From Mycobacterium sp. 3519A (lineage in GTDB: Bacteria; Actinomycetota; Actinomycetes; Mycobacteriales; Mycobacteriaceae), in assembly GCF_900240945.1 (NCBI RefSeq), contig NZ_OESG01000014.1:2338015-2402014 (forward strand): a stretch of 64,000 nt of DNA. The letters run 5' to 3'. Below, piece after piece: positions 42,178 through 50,751 of the stretch; the stretch's first letter is position 1, and each line of letters begins with the position of its first letter. Made by a program: the position numbers and the translations under genes. The notes under the pieces are model-generated. The model did not search any database. It was not told the DNA's origin and saw only the letters and a program-made list of their open reading frames with translations.

Positions 42178-43799
42178 GTACGCACACCGTCGACGCCGTC
42201 GTGATCGGCGCCGGCCACAACGGTTTGGTCGCCGCGGCCACTCTGGCCGACGCCGGGTGGGATGTGTTGGTGCTGGAGGCGCAGGCCGAACCGGGCGGCG
42301 CGGTGAAGAGCGCCGAACTGTTCCCCGGCTACGTCAGCGACCTGTACAGCGCGTTCTATCCGCTGTCGGTCGCTTCCCCTGCGCTGCGGGCGCTGCACCT
42401 GGAGGACCACGGTCTGCGGTGGTCGCACGCACCTGCGGTGGTGGGGCACGCGCGGTCGGCCGACGATGACGACGCCGCGGTCATCTACCACGAAATCGAC
42501 CGCACCGTAGATGATCTGGGGCGACGTCAGCGCGGAGACGGCGACCGGTGGTGTGAGCTCCACGAGCAGTGGCTTCGCATCAAGGAGCCGCTGCTGTCGG
42601 CGCTGTTCTCGCCGTTCCCACCGGTGCGGGGATTGGTCGGGTTGCTGCGCAAGCTCGGCACCGCGGACGCGTTGCGACTCGCGCATCGTCTGTTGCTGCC
42701 CGCCGGCGTGATGGCCGAACAGTTGTTTGACGGCGATGCGGCGCGACTTCTGTTGTTGGGCAATGCAATGCACGCAGACGTGCCGATCGACGCGCCGGGC
42801 AGCGGGGTGATGGGATACCTGCTGATCATGATGGCGCAGGACGGCGGATGGCCGGTGCCGGTCGGCGGCGCCGGCCAACTGGCGGCGGCTCTGGTCAACC
42901 GGGCGCGATCGGCCGGTGCGCACATCGAGTGTTCTCGGCCGGTGGACGGTATCGAGGTCCGCGGCGGGCGCGCCGTCGCCGTCCACACCGCCGACGGTGC
43001 GACGGTGCGCGTCAGGCGTGCGGTCATCGCCGACACGTCCGCGCCGCGGCTGTACGGCTCACTGTTACCCCCGCACGCTGTTCCCGATGCGGTGCTGCGT
43101 GATATGGAGCATTTCGTCTGGGACACACCGGTTCTCAAGGTCAACTACGCGCTCGACAGCCCGATCCCGTGGCGTTCGAAGAGCCTCAACGAGGCCGGCA
43201 CGGTGCATCTGGGGGCCGACCACGACGGCTTGATCCGCTGGATGGCCGACCTGAACACCGCGACGCTGCCCGAACACCCGTTCATGTTGTTCGGGCAGAT
43301 GACGACGGCCGACCCCACCCGATCGCCGGCTGGCACCGAAAGTGCTTGGGCGTACACGCATCTGCCGCCTGGGGTGGCTGACGACGACTCCGCCGAACAG
43401 GTCGCGCAGGCCGTCGACCGGGTGCTCGAAGAGCATGCTCCCGGCTTCACCGGCCACGTCGTCGGCAAGACGATCCAGCGGCCGTCGGACCTGGAGGGCA
43501 GCGACGCCAATCTGCACGGCGGCGCGGTCAACGGCGGCACGTCACAGCTGTACCAGCAGTTGATCTTCCGCCCGACCCCCGGCTTCGGCCGCGCTGAAAC
43601 TCCGGTGCAGAACGTCTATTTGGGCAGCGCAGGTGCCCATCCCGGCGGCGGCGTCCACGGGGTCTGCGGACGCAACGCGGCGCGCGCCGCGCTGGCGGGC
43701 GACGGCGCACGGGGTTGGCCACGGCGCCAGCTCACCCGCGCAGTGATGTCACTTCTCACCGCGAGCAGACGCAAACCTGCACAAAAATCCGCGAAATAG
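42174..43799 (+). CDS. FAD-dependent phytoene desaturase-like oxidoreductase
   Basis: A 541-residue flavoprotein of the NAD(P)/FAD amine-oxidase/phytoene-dehydrogenase type: AVVIGAGHNGLVAAATLADAGWDVLVLEAQ at the start and the C-terminal FAD motif LGSAGAHPGGGVHGVCGRNAA. The GTG start overlaps the SRPBCC stop (GTGA). The last dozen residues (ASRRKPAQKSAK) are encoded by the left half of a palindromic repeat, so the C terminus appears to have been extended by repeat DNA. No carotenoid synthesis genes are nearby. Confidence 0.88.
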   Translation: MSTHTVDAVVIGAGHNGLVAAATLADAGWDVLVLEAQAEPGGAVKSAELFPGYVSDLYSAFYPLSVASPALRALHLEDHGLRWSHAPAVVGHARSADDDDAAVIYHEIDRTVDDLGRRQRGDGDRWCELHEQWLRIKEPLLSALFSPFPPVRGLVGLLRKLGTADALRLAHRLLLPAGVMAEQLFDGDAARLLLLGNAMHADVPIDAPGSGVMGYLLIMMAQDGGWPVPVGGAGQLAAALVNRARSAGAHIECSRPVDGIEVRGGRAVAVHTADGATVRVRRAVIADTSAPRLYGSLLPPHAVPDAVLRDMEHFVWDTPVLKVNYALDSPIPWRSKSLNEAGTVHLGADHDGLIRWMADLNTATLPEHPFMLFGQMTTADPTRSPAGTESAWAYTHLPPGVADDDSAEQVAQAVDRVLEEHAPGFTGHVVGKTIQRPSDLEGSDANLHGGAVNGGTSQLYQQLIFRPTPGFGRAETPVQNVYLGSAGAHPGGGVHGVCGRNAARAALAGDGARGWPRRQLTRAVMSLLTASRRKPAQKSAK

Positions 43800-43819
43800 G
43801 GCAGTTTTACGTCTGCTCG
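43761..43819. repeat. Palindromic GCAGACGC repeat, copy 3, running into a gene
   Basis: GCGAGCAGACGCAAA (43761-43775) and TTTACGTCTGCTCG (43806-43819) pair with one mismatch. Unlike the other copies the left part lies inside the 3' end of the FAD oxidoreductase gene, whose stop is at 43799. The centre is unlike copies 1, 2 and 4. Confidence 0.82.
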
Positions 43820-43882
43820 GCGCCGCCCCGCCGTGCCGCGCCGATGGAGTGCCGTTGAGCCGGAACCGGCCAGAGTGTTTGC

Positions 43883-44272
43883 TCAGGCGGTGTCGCGGTA
43901 GTTCTGCAGATAGCGGCGCATCCGGTCCGGATGCTTGGCGTTCTCACGTTCGCCGAGGATTCGTTGCGCGGTGCCTGCCGGGTAACCATGCCTGGCCAGC
44001 CGGTGCTCAACCGAGGGGTCGAAGTAGGCGGCGGAGTAGATCAGCGCCAACACCAGTCCGCAGCCGACACCCACCCACGCGATCCATCCGAATCCCAGCG
44101 CGGGCAGTAGCACGGCGGCGAGCGGCACCACCTGCACGACCGCCCGCACGATCTGGCGTTCCCACCGGGTGCGGCCAGTGAGATCGCGCAGCACCCACTC
44201 GCGGTAGCGGGGTCCGAGTGTCCCGCCGAATGTGTACCAGATCCAGCGAATTGGGTTGGGTCTGCGGATCAT
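43883..44272 (-). CDS. DUF5313 membrane protein
   Basis: A 129-residue protein opening RPNPIRWIWYTFGGTLGPRYREWVLRDLTG, the signature of the DUF5313 family, with two hydrophobic segments in the middle (about residues 47-82) and a basic C-terminal part. Function unknown. It overlaps the stop of the MarR gene by four bases and is likely controlled by it. Confidence 0.82.
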   Translation of the reverse strand: MIRRPNPIRWIWYTFGGTLGPRYREWVLRDLTGRTRWERQIVRAVVQVVPLAAVLLPALGFGWIAWVGVGCGLVLALIYSAAYFDPSVEHRLARHGYPAGTAQRILGERENAKHPDRMRRYLQNYRDTA

Positions 44273-44763
44273 CGGTCCAATTCCGCATCGAGCGCACCGG
44301 CGGCCAGCGCCGCGGTGTTGATACCAGTGAGGACCTGATGGAGGTGCTCGAGCTCGGACAGTTCGACGCCTAATCGCGCGACCACCGCCGGCGGAACCTT
44401 CAGCGCCTGCTTACGCAAGTTGCGGCCTTTCGGCGTCAGCTCGACGTGGGTGGTGCGCTCATCGACCTCGCTGCGTGACCGGGTGATCAGACCCTGGGCC
44501 TGCAGCCGCTTGAGCATCGGCGACAGGGTCGCCGAGTCCATCTGCAGCAAGCGCGCGATGTCTTTGACCGACAGCGGTTCGCCGCCGGCTTTCGCGTTGT
44601 CCCACAGCGACAGCATCACGAGGTACTGCGGATGAGTCAGACCCAGCGGTTCGAGCAGCGGCCGATACACCGCGAGCACCGCACGGTTGGTGACGGCGAG
44701 CGCGAAACACACCTGGCGCTCCAATGCGAGCGGATCGACCTCCGCAGCGACTCCACTGGGCAC
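44269..44763 (-). CDS. MarR/OhrR-family transcriptional regulator
   Basis: A 164-residue winged-helix regulator. The N terminus ALERQVCFALAVTNRAVLAVYRPLLEPLGLTHPQYLVML closely follows OhrR, including the reactive cysteine (Cys19) that senses organic peroxides. The wing contains SEVDERTTHVELTPKG. The GTG start has AAGGAG six bases upstream. No ohr gene is nearby; the coupled DUF5313 gene and the regulator itself are the likely targets, with an operator in the 60 bases before the start. Confidence 0.88.
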   Translation of the reverse strand: MPSGVAAEVDPLALERQVCFALAVTNRAVLAVYRPLLEPLGLTHPQYLVMLSLWDNAKAGGEPLSVKDIARLLQMDSATLSPMLKRLQAQGLITRSRSEVDERTTHVELTPKGRNLRKQALKVPPAVVARLGVELSELEHLHQVLTGINTAALAAGALDAELDR

Positions 44764-44790
44764 GGCTCACTCCTTCCTATGGCTAGGGGC

Positions 44791-44801
44791 CTAATAGTTA
44801 G
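44791..44801. promoter_or_regulatory. Probable autoregulatory MarR/OhrR operator
   Basis: CTAATAGTTAG is a dyad of CTAA/TTAG around TAG, and a further TCCTAAT half-site follows at 44804, in an AT-rich stretch 28-47 bases before the MarR start. OhrR and MarR operators are AT-rich dyads of this kind placed over the promoter. Confidence 0.5.
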
Positions 44802-44965
44802 CGTCCTAATCATAGTGAACGTCCGCGCACGTCAGAACTAGTCCGTCGCCAAGGAGATATGCGTCACTGCCTGCCGAACGGAGGACTGCGGGTAACTGTC
44901 GTAGCCGTTAATATCAGTTCAGTAAGCTGGCCTTTGTATTTGCAAGCAAATGTCGAGGAGTCGAA

Positions 44966-45250
44966 GTGTGGTCGAAAGCTGTTCGGGTCGTGATCGTCGG
45001 TGCGGCGATGTCGCTGGCGTTCGCCCCCTCCGCGGCCGCGGACAGCGCAGGCTTCCTGCACGCCGTGGTGCCCACCTACAACAATGTGACGCCGCAGCAG
45101 TTGCTGACCGCGGGGTACAACGCCTGCAGTTCGATCCGCGGCGGGATGAACTCCACTGACGCCATACTCCAGGTGCAGCACGAGATCGGCGTATCGGTGC
45201 CCGCGGCCGGTGACATCGTCTCGGCCGCCGTGGTCCACCTCGGCTGCTAG
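44966..45250 (+). CDS. Secreted DUF732 protein
   Basis: A 94-residue exported protein: signal peptide to about Ala25 (APSAAADSAGF) and a mature domain of about 70 residues with a conserved cysteine pair (NACSSI and the C-terminal Cys94), the DUF732 pattern common in mycobacteria. Function unknown. GTG 44966 has GAGGAG at good spacing. A dyad ATTTGC-AA-GCAAAT (44938-44951) sits just before it and may be a regulator site. Confidence 0.85.
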   Translation: MWSKAVRVVIVGAAMSLAFAPSAAADSAGFLHAVVPTYNNVTPQQLLTAGYNACSSIRGGMNSTDAILQVQHEIGVSVPAAGDIVSAAVVHLGC

Positions 45251-46443
45251 ACGATGTCGTTGTTGGGGGACAGTCCCGCCAGCACTCGCCCATACGCTTC
45301 GTCGCCGCTGTTCGGCTGGATGGCCGCGTGTTGGTGCAGCACGTTGATATCGCGCCAGTACCGCTGAAGGTCGGCGGACAGCAGCGCCTGCGAGCTACTG
45401 CTGGCTTCGAAGAGTTGATTGACGCACGACCGGCTGAGCCTTGCGATCTGGCCGATGTAGGCGCGGGCCTGCGTGCGCTCCAGCATTGTCGGCGGTCTGC
45501 GGAGCACCCCGCGGAACAGCGTGGCCAGCTTGCTGGTGAACATTTCGGCGGTTTCGAGGTCCAACTGCGCCTTGGCCAGTTGATGATGCAGTAGCGGCGC
45601 CTCGGCGGCTTTCGGCCATGCGGTGTTCGTGATCGGGCCACGCGTGGGCAGAGTCTGCATGAAGCAATCCATCGCTCCGCGGGCGATTCCGAGCAGCGAC
45701 GGTGCGCTCGCGGCGTTGATCCACATCACCCACGGACGGTTGAAATACACCAACCCGGAGTACCGCCGGCCGGGATAGCGGCCCTCTGCGAGGTCTTGGA
45801 AAAGAACGCTGCGCGCCGCGGGAACGAACACGTCGCTGACCGTGGCGATGTTGGTCGCCGTTCCGGCCATCCCAGCCGCCCGCCAGTTGTCCTGTTGGTC
45901 CACCTCCTTGGTGGGTATCAGCATCGCGCGTGGCCCCGAGTCCTTCTCGCCGAGTACGACGGCGGCCCCCGCCAGCCAATTGCTATGGACGCCCGCGGTG
46001 TTCCAGAGCCAGCTTCCGGTGACGCGGTAGCCGCCGTCGACCCGTACGGCCTCTGCGGTGGGTGCGAGCGCGGCGGCGATCTTCAGATTGGGCGTCGCAT
46101 AGACCTCGTCGGCCGCCTCCTCGGGCAGCAGGGCAGGCAGGATGGCCGACAGCGTCATGATCGTGCACATCCAGCCGGTGGACGGGCACCCGCGTGCGAT
46201 CTGTGCGAGAACCTCGGCGACGATGCCTTCGTCGGCTTGATACCCGCCGCGATCTATGGGCATACACAGCCCGAAGACGCCGGCCTCGGTCAGATCGCGC
46301 AGGTTGTCGGGATGCATACGGCGAAGTGTCTCGGTCTCCGACGCGCGAGCACGCAGTCGATCCACCAACGCATTCACCTGCGCGAGCACCTGCTCGGCGG
46401 TTCGCGGTGACTGTAACGGAAAACTCTGCAGCGCAGCAGACAT
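45247..46443 (-). CDS. Acyl-CoA dehydrogenase-fold flavin-dependent monooxygenase (HsaA/DszC-like)
   Basis: The 398-residue protein has the acyl-CoA dehydrogenase fold but the sequence style of group D flavin monooxygenases such as HsaA: LTEAGVFGLCMPIDRGGYQ, ARGCPSTGWMCTIMTL, and VTGSWLWNTAGVHSNWLAGAAVV. Such enzymes hydroxylate phenolic or steroid-derived rings with reduced flavin from a partner reductase, which is not encoded nearby. Its stop overlaps that of the DUF732 gene by four bases, convergent. Confidence 0.82.
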   Translation of the reverse strand: MSAALQSFPLQSPRTAEQVLAQVNALVDRLRARASETETLRRMHPDNLRDLTEAGVFGLCMPIDRGGYQADEGIVAEVLAQIARGCPSTGWMCTIMTLSAILPALLPEEAADEVYATPNLKIAAALAPTAEAVRVDGGYRVTGSWLWNTAGVHSNWLAGAAVVLGEKDSGPRAMLIPTKEVDQQDNWRAAGMAGTATNIATVSDVFVPAARSVLFQDLAEGRYPGRRYSGLVYFNRPWVMWINAASAPSLLGIARGAMDCFMQTLPTRGPITNTAWPKAAEAPLLHHQLAKAQLDLETAEMFTSKLATLFRGVLRRPPTMLERTQARAYIGQIARLSRSCVNQLFEASSSSQALLSADLQRYWRDINVLHQHAAIQPNSGDEAYGRVLAGLSPNNDIV

Positions 46444-46530
46444 CGGATGGCTCCCGGGTCGAGGTCGAGGTCATTCCGCTTAACGACCGCGGAACGCGAA
46501 ATCGTTCAAATCCCGGGGTCGCCCTCTCCC

Positions 46531-46590
46531 GCGAGCAGACGCAAAATGTCCCGACACGCCGACGATTTCGAACACTTTGCGTCTGCTCGC
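46531..46590. repeat. Palindromic GCAGACGC repeat, copy 4
   Basis: GCGAGCAGACGCAAA (46531-46545) and TTTGCGTCTGCTCGC (46576-46590) pair perfectly. The 30-base centre also matches the reverse complement of copy 1 (shared CCCGACACGCCG and CGATTTCG). It lies just after the kdpE stop, as a terminator would. Confidence 0.85.
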
Positions 46591-46611
46591 GCGATGAAGA
46601 GCAACGGAAAG

Positions 46612-47304
46612 CTATTGCTGGAAGCGGTAGCCCATGCCCGCCTCGGTCAACAGATGCACCGGCCGCGACGGGTCGTCTTCGAGTTTGCGGCGCAACTGCG
46701 CCAGATACACCCGCAGATAATGGGTCTCCTTGGCGTATGCCGGTCCCCAGACTTCCTTGAGCAACTCTTCGCGGCCCACCAGCTTGCCGCGGTTGCGCAC
46801 CAGCATCTCGAGCATGCCCCACTCGGTCGGCGTCAGATGGACCTCCGCGCCGTTCTTCGTCACCTTCTTCGCGGCCAGGTCGACGGTGAACGACGACGTC
46901 TCGATGACCGGTTCGTCGGTCTCCGAGGACGTCGCGCCCCTGCGTACCGCCGCCCGCAGTCGGGCCAGAAACTCGTCCATCCCAAAGGGTTTCGTCACGT
47001 AGTCGTCGGCGCCGGCGTCGAGTGCTTCGACCTTGTCGGCGGAATCCGTCCGCGCCGACAGCACGATCACCGGCGCCGTCAGCCAACCCCTCAGCCCGCC
47101 GAGCACCTCGATACCCGACATATCGGGCAGGCCGAGGTCCAGCACGATCACGTCGGGTCGGTGATCGGCCGCCGACCGCAGCGCCTCCGCCCCGGTCGCG
47201 GCGGTGGTGACTTCGTAGCCGCGCACCGACAGGTTGATCCGCAACGCGCGCAGGATCTGCGGTTCGTCGTCGATGACGAGTACCCGGGTCTTCTGTGGTG
47301 TCAT
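46612..47304 (-). CDS. kdpE: Response regulator KdpE
   Basis: A 230-residue OmpR/PhoB-type regulator: receiver domain with phospho-acceptor Asp56 (VIVLDLGLPDMSG) and Lys in DDYVTKPFGMDE, then a winged-helix DNA-binding domain ending EAGMGYRFQQ. It overlaps kdpD by four bases. It should activate the kdp operon under potassium limitation or osmotic stress; phased repeats at 54808-54889 are a candidate binding site. Confidence 0.96.
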   Translation of the reverse strand: MTPQKTRVLVIDDEPQILRALRINLSVRGYEVTTAATGAEALRSAADHRPDVIVLDLGLPDMSGIEVLGGLRGWLTAPVIVLSARTDSADKVEALDAGADDYVTKPFGMDEFLARLRAAVRRGATSSETDEPVIETSSFTVDLAAKKVTKNGAEVHLTPTEWGMLEMLVRNRGKLVGREELLKEVWGPAYAKETHYLRVYLAQLRRKLEDDPSRPVHLLTEAGMGYRFQQ

Positions 47305-49838
47305 ACCGAGCCGTCCCTGGGCGCGGCAAGGTCGATCTCGACGGTGAGTCCTCCGCCGGGGGTATCGGTCACCGAGATCGTGCCGCCCATCGCTTCGACG
47401 AACCCGCGCGCCACCGACATGCCAAGTCCGACACCGATACTCGTGTCGTGGTCACCGAGTCGCTGGAACGGGGCGAACACCTCGGCTTCGGCGCCACGGG
47501 GGATTCCGGGTCCTTCGTCGACGACCGCGATCAGCACGCGCTCGCCGACCTGTCCGGCCGTGACGCGCACGGGGCTGTCCGGCGCATAGCGCAGCGCGTT
47601 GTCGATCAGGTTGGCCAGCACCCGCTCCAGCAGGCCGCTGTCCGCCAGCACCACCGCATCGCTGACTTCGACCTTGACCCGGTCGACGCCTTGGCGCCGG
47701 AAACCGGTGACGCCCTTGCTGATTCCGAGCAGTGCCCGCTGGACCGTTTCCTCCAGATACACCCGACGCAGTTCGGGCCGCAGCACACCGGCCGCCAGCC
47801 GCGACGAATCCAACAGGTTGCCGACCAGCGCCGTGAGCTGGTCGACGGATTCCTCGATGGTAGCCAGCAATTCGGCGGTGTCCTCGGCGGAGAAGTCGAT
47901 GTCGTTGCTGCGCAGGCTGGACACCGCGGCCTTGGCGGCGGCCAATGGGGTGCGCAGATCGTGGCTGACCGCCGACAGCAGCGAGCGGCGCAGTTCGTCG
48001 GCCTGTGCGATGGCCTCGGCCTTACCCGCCTCTTCGGTCAGTTCCCTCTGCTTGACAAGGCCGGCCGCCTGTTTCGCGACCGCGCCCAGCACCCGCCGAT
48101 CGCGGGCGGGTAGTTTGCGCCCGGCCATCAACAGCCAGAACTCGTCGTCGCCGACCTCGATTGCGGTGTCAGCGGTGTCGACGTCTACGCACGGGTCCGT
48201 ACCCACGCATCCGACGATGCCAGCGCCTTCCCGGAGCAGGCTGACCGCGCGCTGTGAGTAGGTTTCGCGTACCCGCTCGAGCAGCGCATTCAAATCCGCA
48301 CCGCGCAGCACCGACCCAGCGAACAGCGCGAGCAGTTCGGCTTCCTGCGACGCCCGTCGCGCTTCTCGCGCGCGACTTGCCGCCCCGTCGACCAACGCGG
48401 CGACCGCCACGGCGACGAGCAGCAGCACCACCACGGTCACCGCGCTGTCGGGCTCGGCGATGGTGAACGTGTACCGCGGCGCGACAAGGAAATAGTTCAG
48501 CAGCAGCCCAGATAGCAACGCCGACAACGCCGCCGGTGCCACCCCACCGAGCAGCGCGACGATCAACACGCCGATGAAGAAGATGGCGCTTTCGCCTCCG
48601 ATGCCCAGATAGGGGTCGATCAGGTAGACGATCACCGCGCAGATCGCGGACGGAACCACAACGGCGGCAAGCCAAGACATCGCATGGTGCTGGCGCGGCG
48701 TCATCCGCGACCAGGCCGAGCCGCGGACGGCCTGGTCGTGGGTGACCATGTGTACGTCGATCTTGCCGGACTGTTGCACCACCGCGGCGCCGATGCCCTC
48801 GTCGAAGATGCGAGCCCACCGCGACCGCCGCGAGGTGCCGATCACCAATTGGGTGGCGTTCTCGTCGCGGGCGAAATCCAGTAGCGCGCTTGGCACGTCG
48901 TCGCCGACGACGGTGTGCAGTGTGGCGCCCAGGCTGATCGCGAGTTCGCGTACTCTGCCCATGTGAGGCGCAGACACCCCGGAGAGGCCGTCACCGCGAA
49001 CGACGTGCACCACCATCAGTTCCGCGCTGGACTTCGATGCGATCCGGGACGCCCTGCGCACCAATGTTTCTGACTCCGGACCACCGGTGACAGCCACGAC
49101 GACACGTTCGCGGGCCTCCCAGGTGTCGGTGATCTGGTTCTCCTGACGGTACTTCTCGAGGGCGGCGTCGACCTGATCGGCCAGCCACAGCAACGCCAAT
49201 TCCCGTAGCGCCGTGAGGTTTCCGGGCCGGAAGTAGTTGGACAGCGCGGCATCCACGCGTGCGGGGGCGTAGACGTTGCCATGAGCGAGCCTGCGTCGCA
49301 ACGCCTCCGGGGTGATGTCGACCAACTCGATCTGGTCGGCGGCACGGACCACCTCGTCGGGCACCTTCTCCTGTTGCTCGATGCCGGTGATCTGGGTGAC
49401 GACGTCGTTGAGGCTCTCCAGGTGCTGCACGTTGACCGTCGAGATGACGGTGATGCCCGCGTCGAGCAGTTCCTCGACGTCCTGCCAGCGTTTGGGGTTC
49501 TTGCTGCCGGGGGTGTTGGTGTGCGCGAGTTCGTCGACGAGCACCACGTGCGGCTGGCGCCGCAGGACCGCCTCGACATCGAGCTCACCGAACAGCTTGC
49601 CGCGGTACTCGATGTACTTCGGCGGGACGGTCTCGATACCACTGAGCAGATCAGCGGTCTTCTTGCGGCCATGGGTCTCGACGACCGCGGCGACCAGGTC
49701 GGTGCCGCGCTCGAGCCGTCGGTGTGCCTCCCCGAGCATCGCGTATGTCTTACCGACGCCGGGAGCTGCGCCGAGGTAAATGCGCAGCTCCCCGCGTTTG
49801 GTGGCGTACCGCGACGGGCTCACCCGATCATCATCCAC
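47301..49838 (-). CDS. kdpD: Osmosensitive potassium sensor histidine kinase KdpD
   Basis: The 845-residue sensor has the KdpD N-terminal domain with Walker A (GAAPGVGKT), a universal-stress-like domain, four membrane helices (DUF4118 region), a GAF-like segment, the HisKA domain with His626 in AVSHDLRTPLA, and the ATPase domain (LANLIDNALRYAPD, GPGIPRGAE). It phosphorylates and dephosphorylates KdpE. The GTG start lies nine bases after the kdpC stop. Here kdpD follows kdpC on the same strand, unlike the divergent order in H37Rv. Confidence 0.95.
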   Translation of the reverse strand: MDDDRVSPSRYATKRGELRIYLGAAPGVGKTYAMLGEAHRRLERGTDLVAAVVETHGRKKTADLLSGIETVPPKYIEYRGKLFGELDVEAVLRRQPHVVLVDELAHTNTPGSKNPKRWQDVEELLDAGITVISTVNVQHLESLNDVVTQITGIEQQEKVPDEVVRAADQIELVDITPEALRRRLAHGNVYAPARVDAALSNYFRPGNLTALRELALLWLADQVDAALEKYRQENQITDTWEARERVVVAVTGGPESETLVRRASRIASKSSAELMVVHVVRGDGLSGVSAPHMGRVRELAISLGATLHTVVGDDVPSALLDFARDENATQLVIGTSRRSRWARIFDEGIGAAVVQQSGKIDVHMVTHDQAVRGSAWSRMTPRQHHAMSWLAAVVVPSAICAVIVYLIDPYLGIGGESAIFFIGVLIVALLGGVAPAALSALLSGLLLNYFLVAPRYTFTIAEPDSAVTVVVLLLVAVAVAALVDGAASRAREARRASQEAELLALFAGSVLRGADLNALLERVRETYSQRAVSLLREGAGIVGCVGTDPCVDVDTADTAIEVGDDEFWLLMAGRKLPARDRRVLGAVAKQAAGLVKQRELTEEAGKAEAIAQADELRRSLLSAVSHDLRTPLAAAKAAVSSLRSNDIDFSAEDTAELLATIEESVDQLTALVGNLLDSSRLAAGVLRPELRRVYLEETVQRALLGISKGVTGFRRQGVDRVKVEVSDAVVLADSGLLERVLANLIDNALRYAPDSPVRVTAGQVGERVLIAVVDEGPGIPRGAEAEVFAPFQRLGDHDTSIGVGLGMSVARGFVEAMGGTISVTDTPGGGLTVEIDLAAPRDGSV

Positions 49839-49846
49839 CGGACGCG

Positions 49847-50749
49847 TCAGCTCTTTGCCGGATACTTCTGGTCCAGTTCGAGGTTGAGCTTCAGCACGTT
49901 GACCGCGGGTTCACCGAAGAAGCCGAGCCAGCGGCCGTCGGTGTTGTCCGCGATGGCGTCTTTGACCAGGTCGGCGCTGATGCCGCGGGCCTGGGCCACG
50001 CGGTTCACCTGCAGATCTGCGTAGGCGATCGAGATGTCCGGGTCCAGGCCGCTACCGCTGGCGGTGACGGCGTCGGCGGGCACCTTCGGGTCCGCTGAGG
50101 CGGCGCCGCGGATGGGCACGATCTGACCGATGCTGTAGTCCTCACCGGACTTCGCGCACTCGACGTGGACGCCTTCATAGGTGTTGAGGAAGGGCGCCTT
50201 CGTCGTCTCACACGGTTCGTTGACGCTGACGACGCGCGTCGGGTGCACGACGTTGCCCTGCGCGTCGCGGGCCCCGATCACCGACAACACCGCACCCACG
50301 CCTCCGCCGGTGCAGAATGGGCGCGCGCCGTTGACACCTTCCAGCGTGCCGATGGCCTTGCTGCGCGTGCAGATCTGCGTCAGCAGGCTCGGCTTGTCTT
50401 CGGCTGGATTGTCGGCACCGCCGACGGGCGTGTCGACGACGCTTTCCGGGCCGAGGTTGCTCGCACTGGTGGACAGCGGGTCGTAGCCGGTACCCGCTGA
50501 CGACGGCCTGCTCTGGAAGTACTTGGGCAGCGCGTTGCCGTCCTTGTCGGTGAACGACTGCCCAATGAGGCTGCTGCCCACCTCCTTTCCGTTTACCTCG
50601 ATGATCGAGCCGTTGGCCTGGTCGCGCAGCCCGGGGAGCTGGCCGACCAGCCAGATGAACACCGGGTACGCAAGGCCGACGATGACCGTGAGGACGAGCA
50701 GGGCGCGTAGCGCGGCCCAGTGTTGGCGAGCCAAATTCGAGATTTTCAT
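49847..50749 (-). CDS. kdpC: Potassium-transporting ATPase KdpC, enlarged
   Basis: The 300-residue KdpC has one N-terminal membrane helix and an outer domain. The conserved parts SFTDKDGNALPKYFQSRPS, SASNLGP, VTASGSGLDPDIS and NRVAQARGI are present. KdpC is usually about 190-220 residues; here roughly 100 extra residues lie between SNLGP and the VTASGSG motif, with four cysteines (in TQIC, RPFC, NEPC, VEC) that could form two disulfides outside the membrane. ATG 50749 is preferred to GTG 50755 because AGGA is eight bases away from it. KdpC stabilises the KdpAB complex. Confidence 0.92.
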   Translation of the reverse strand: MKISNLARQHWAALRALLVLTVIVGLAYPVFIWLVGQLPGLRDQANGSIIEVNGKEVGSSLIGQSFTDKDGNALPKYFQSRPSSAGTGYDPLSTSASNLGPESVVDTPVGGADNPAEDKPSLLTQICTRSKAIGTLEGVNGARPFCTGGGVGAVLSVIGARDAQGNVVHPTRVVSVNEPCETTKAPFLNTYEGVHVECAKSGEDYSIGQIVPIRGAASADPKVPADAVTASGSGLDPDISIAYADLQVNRVAQARGISADLVKDAIADNTDGRWLGFFGEPAVNVLKLNLELDQKYPAKS

Positions 50750-50751
50750 GT

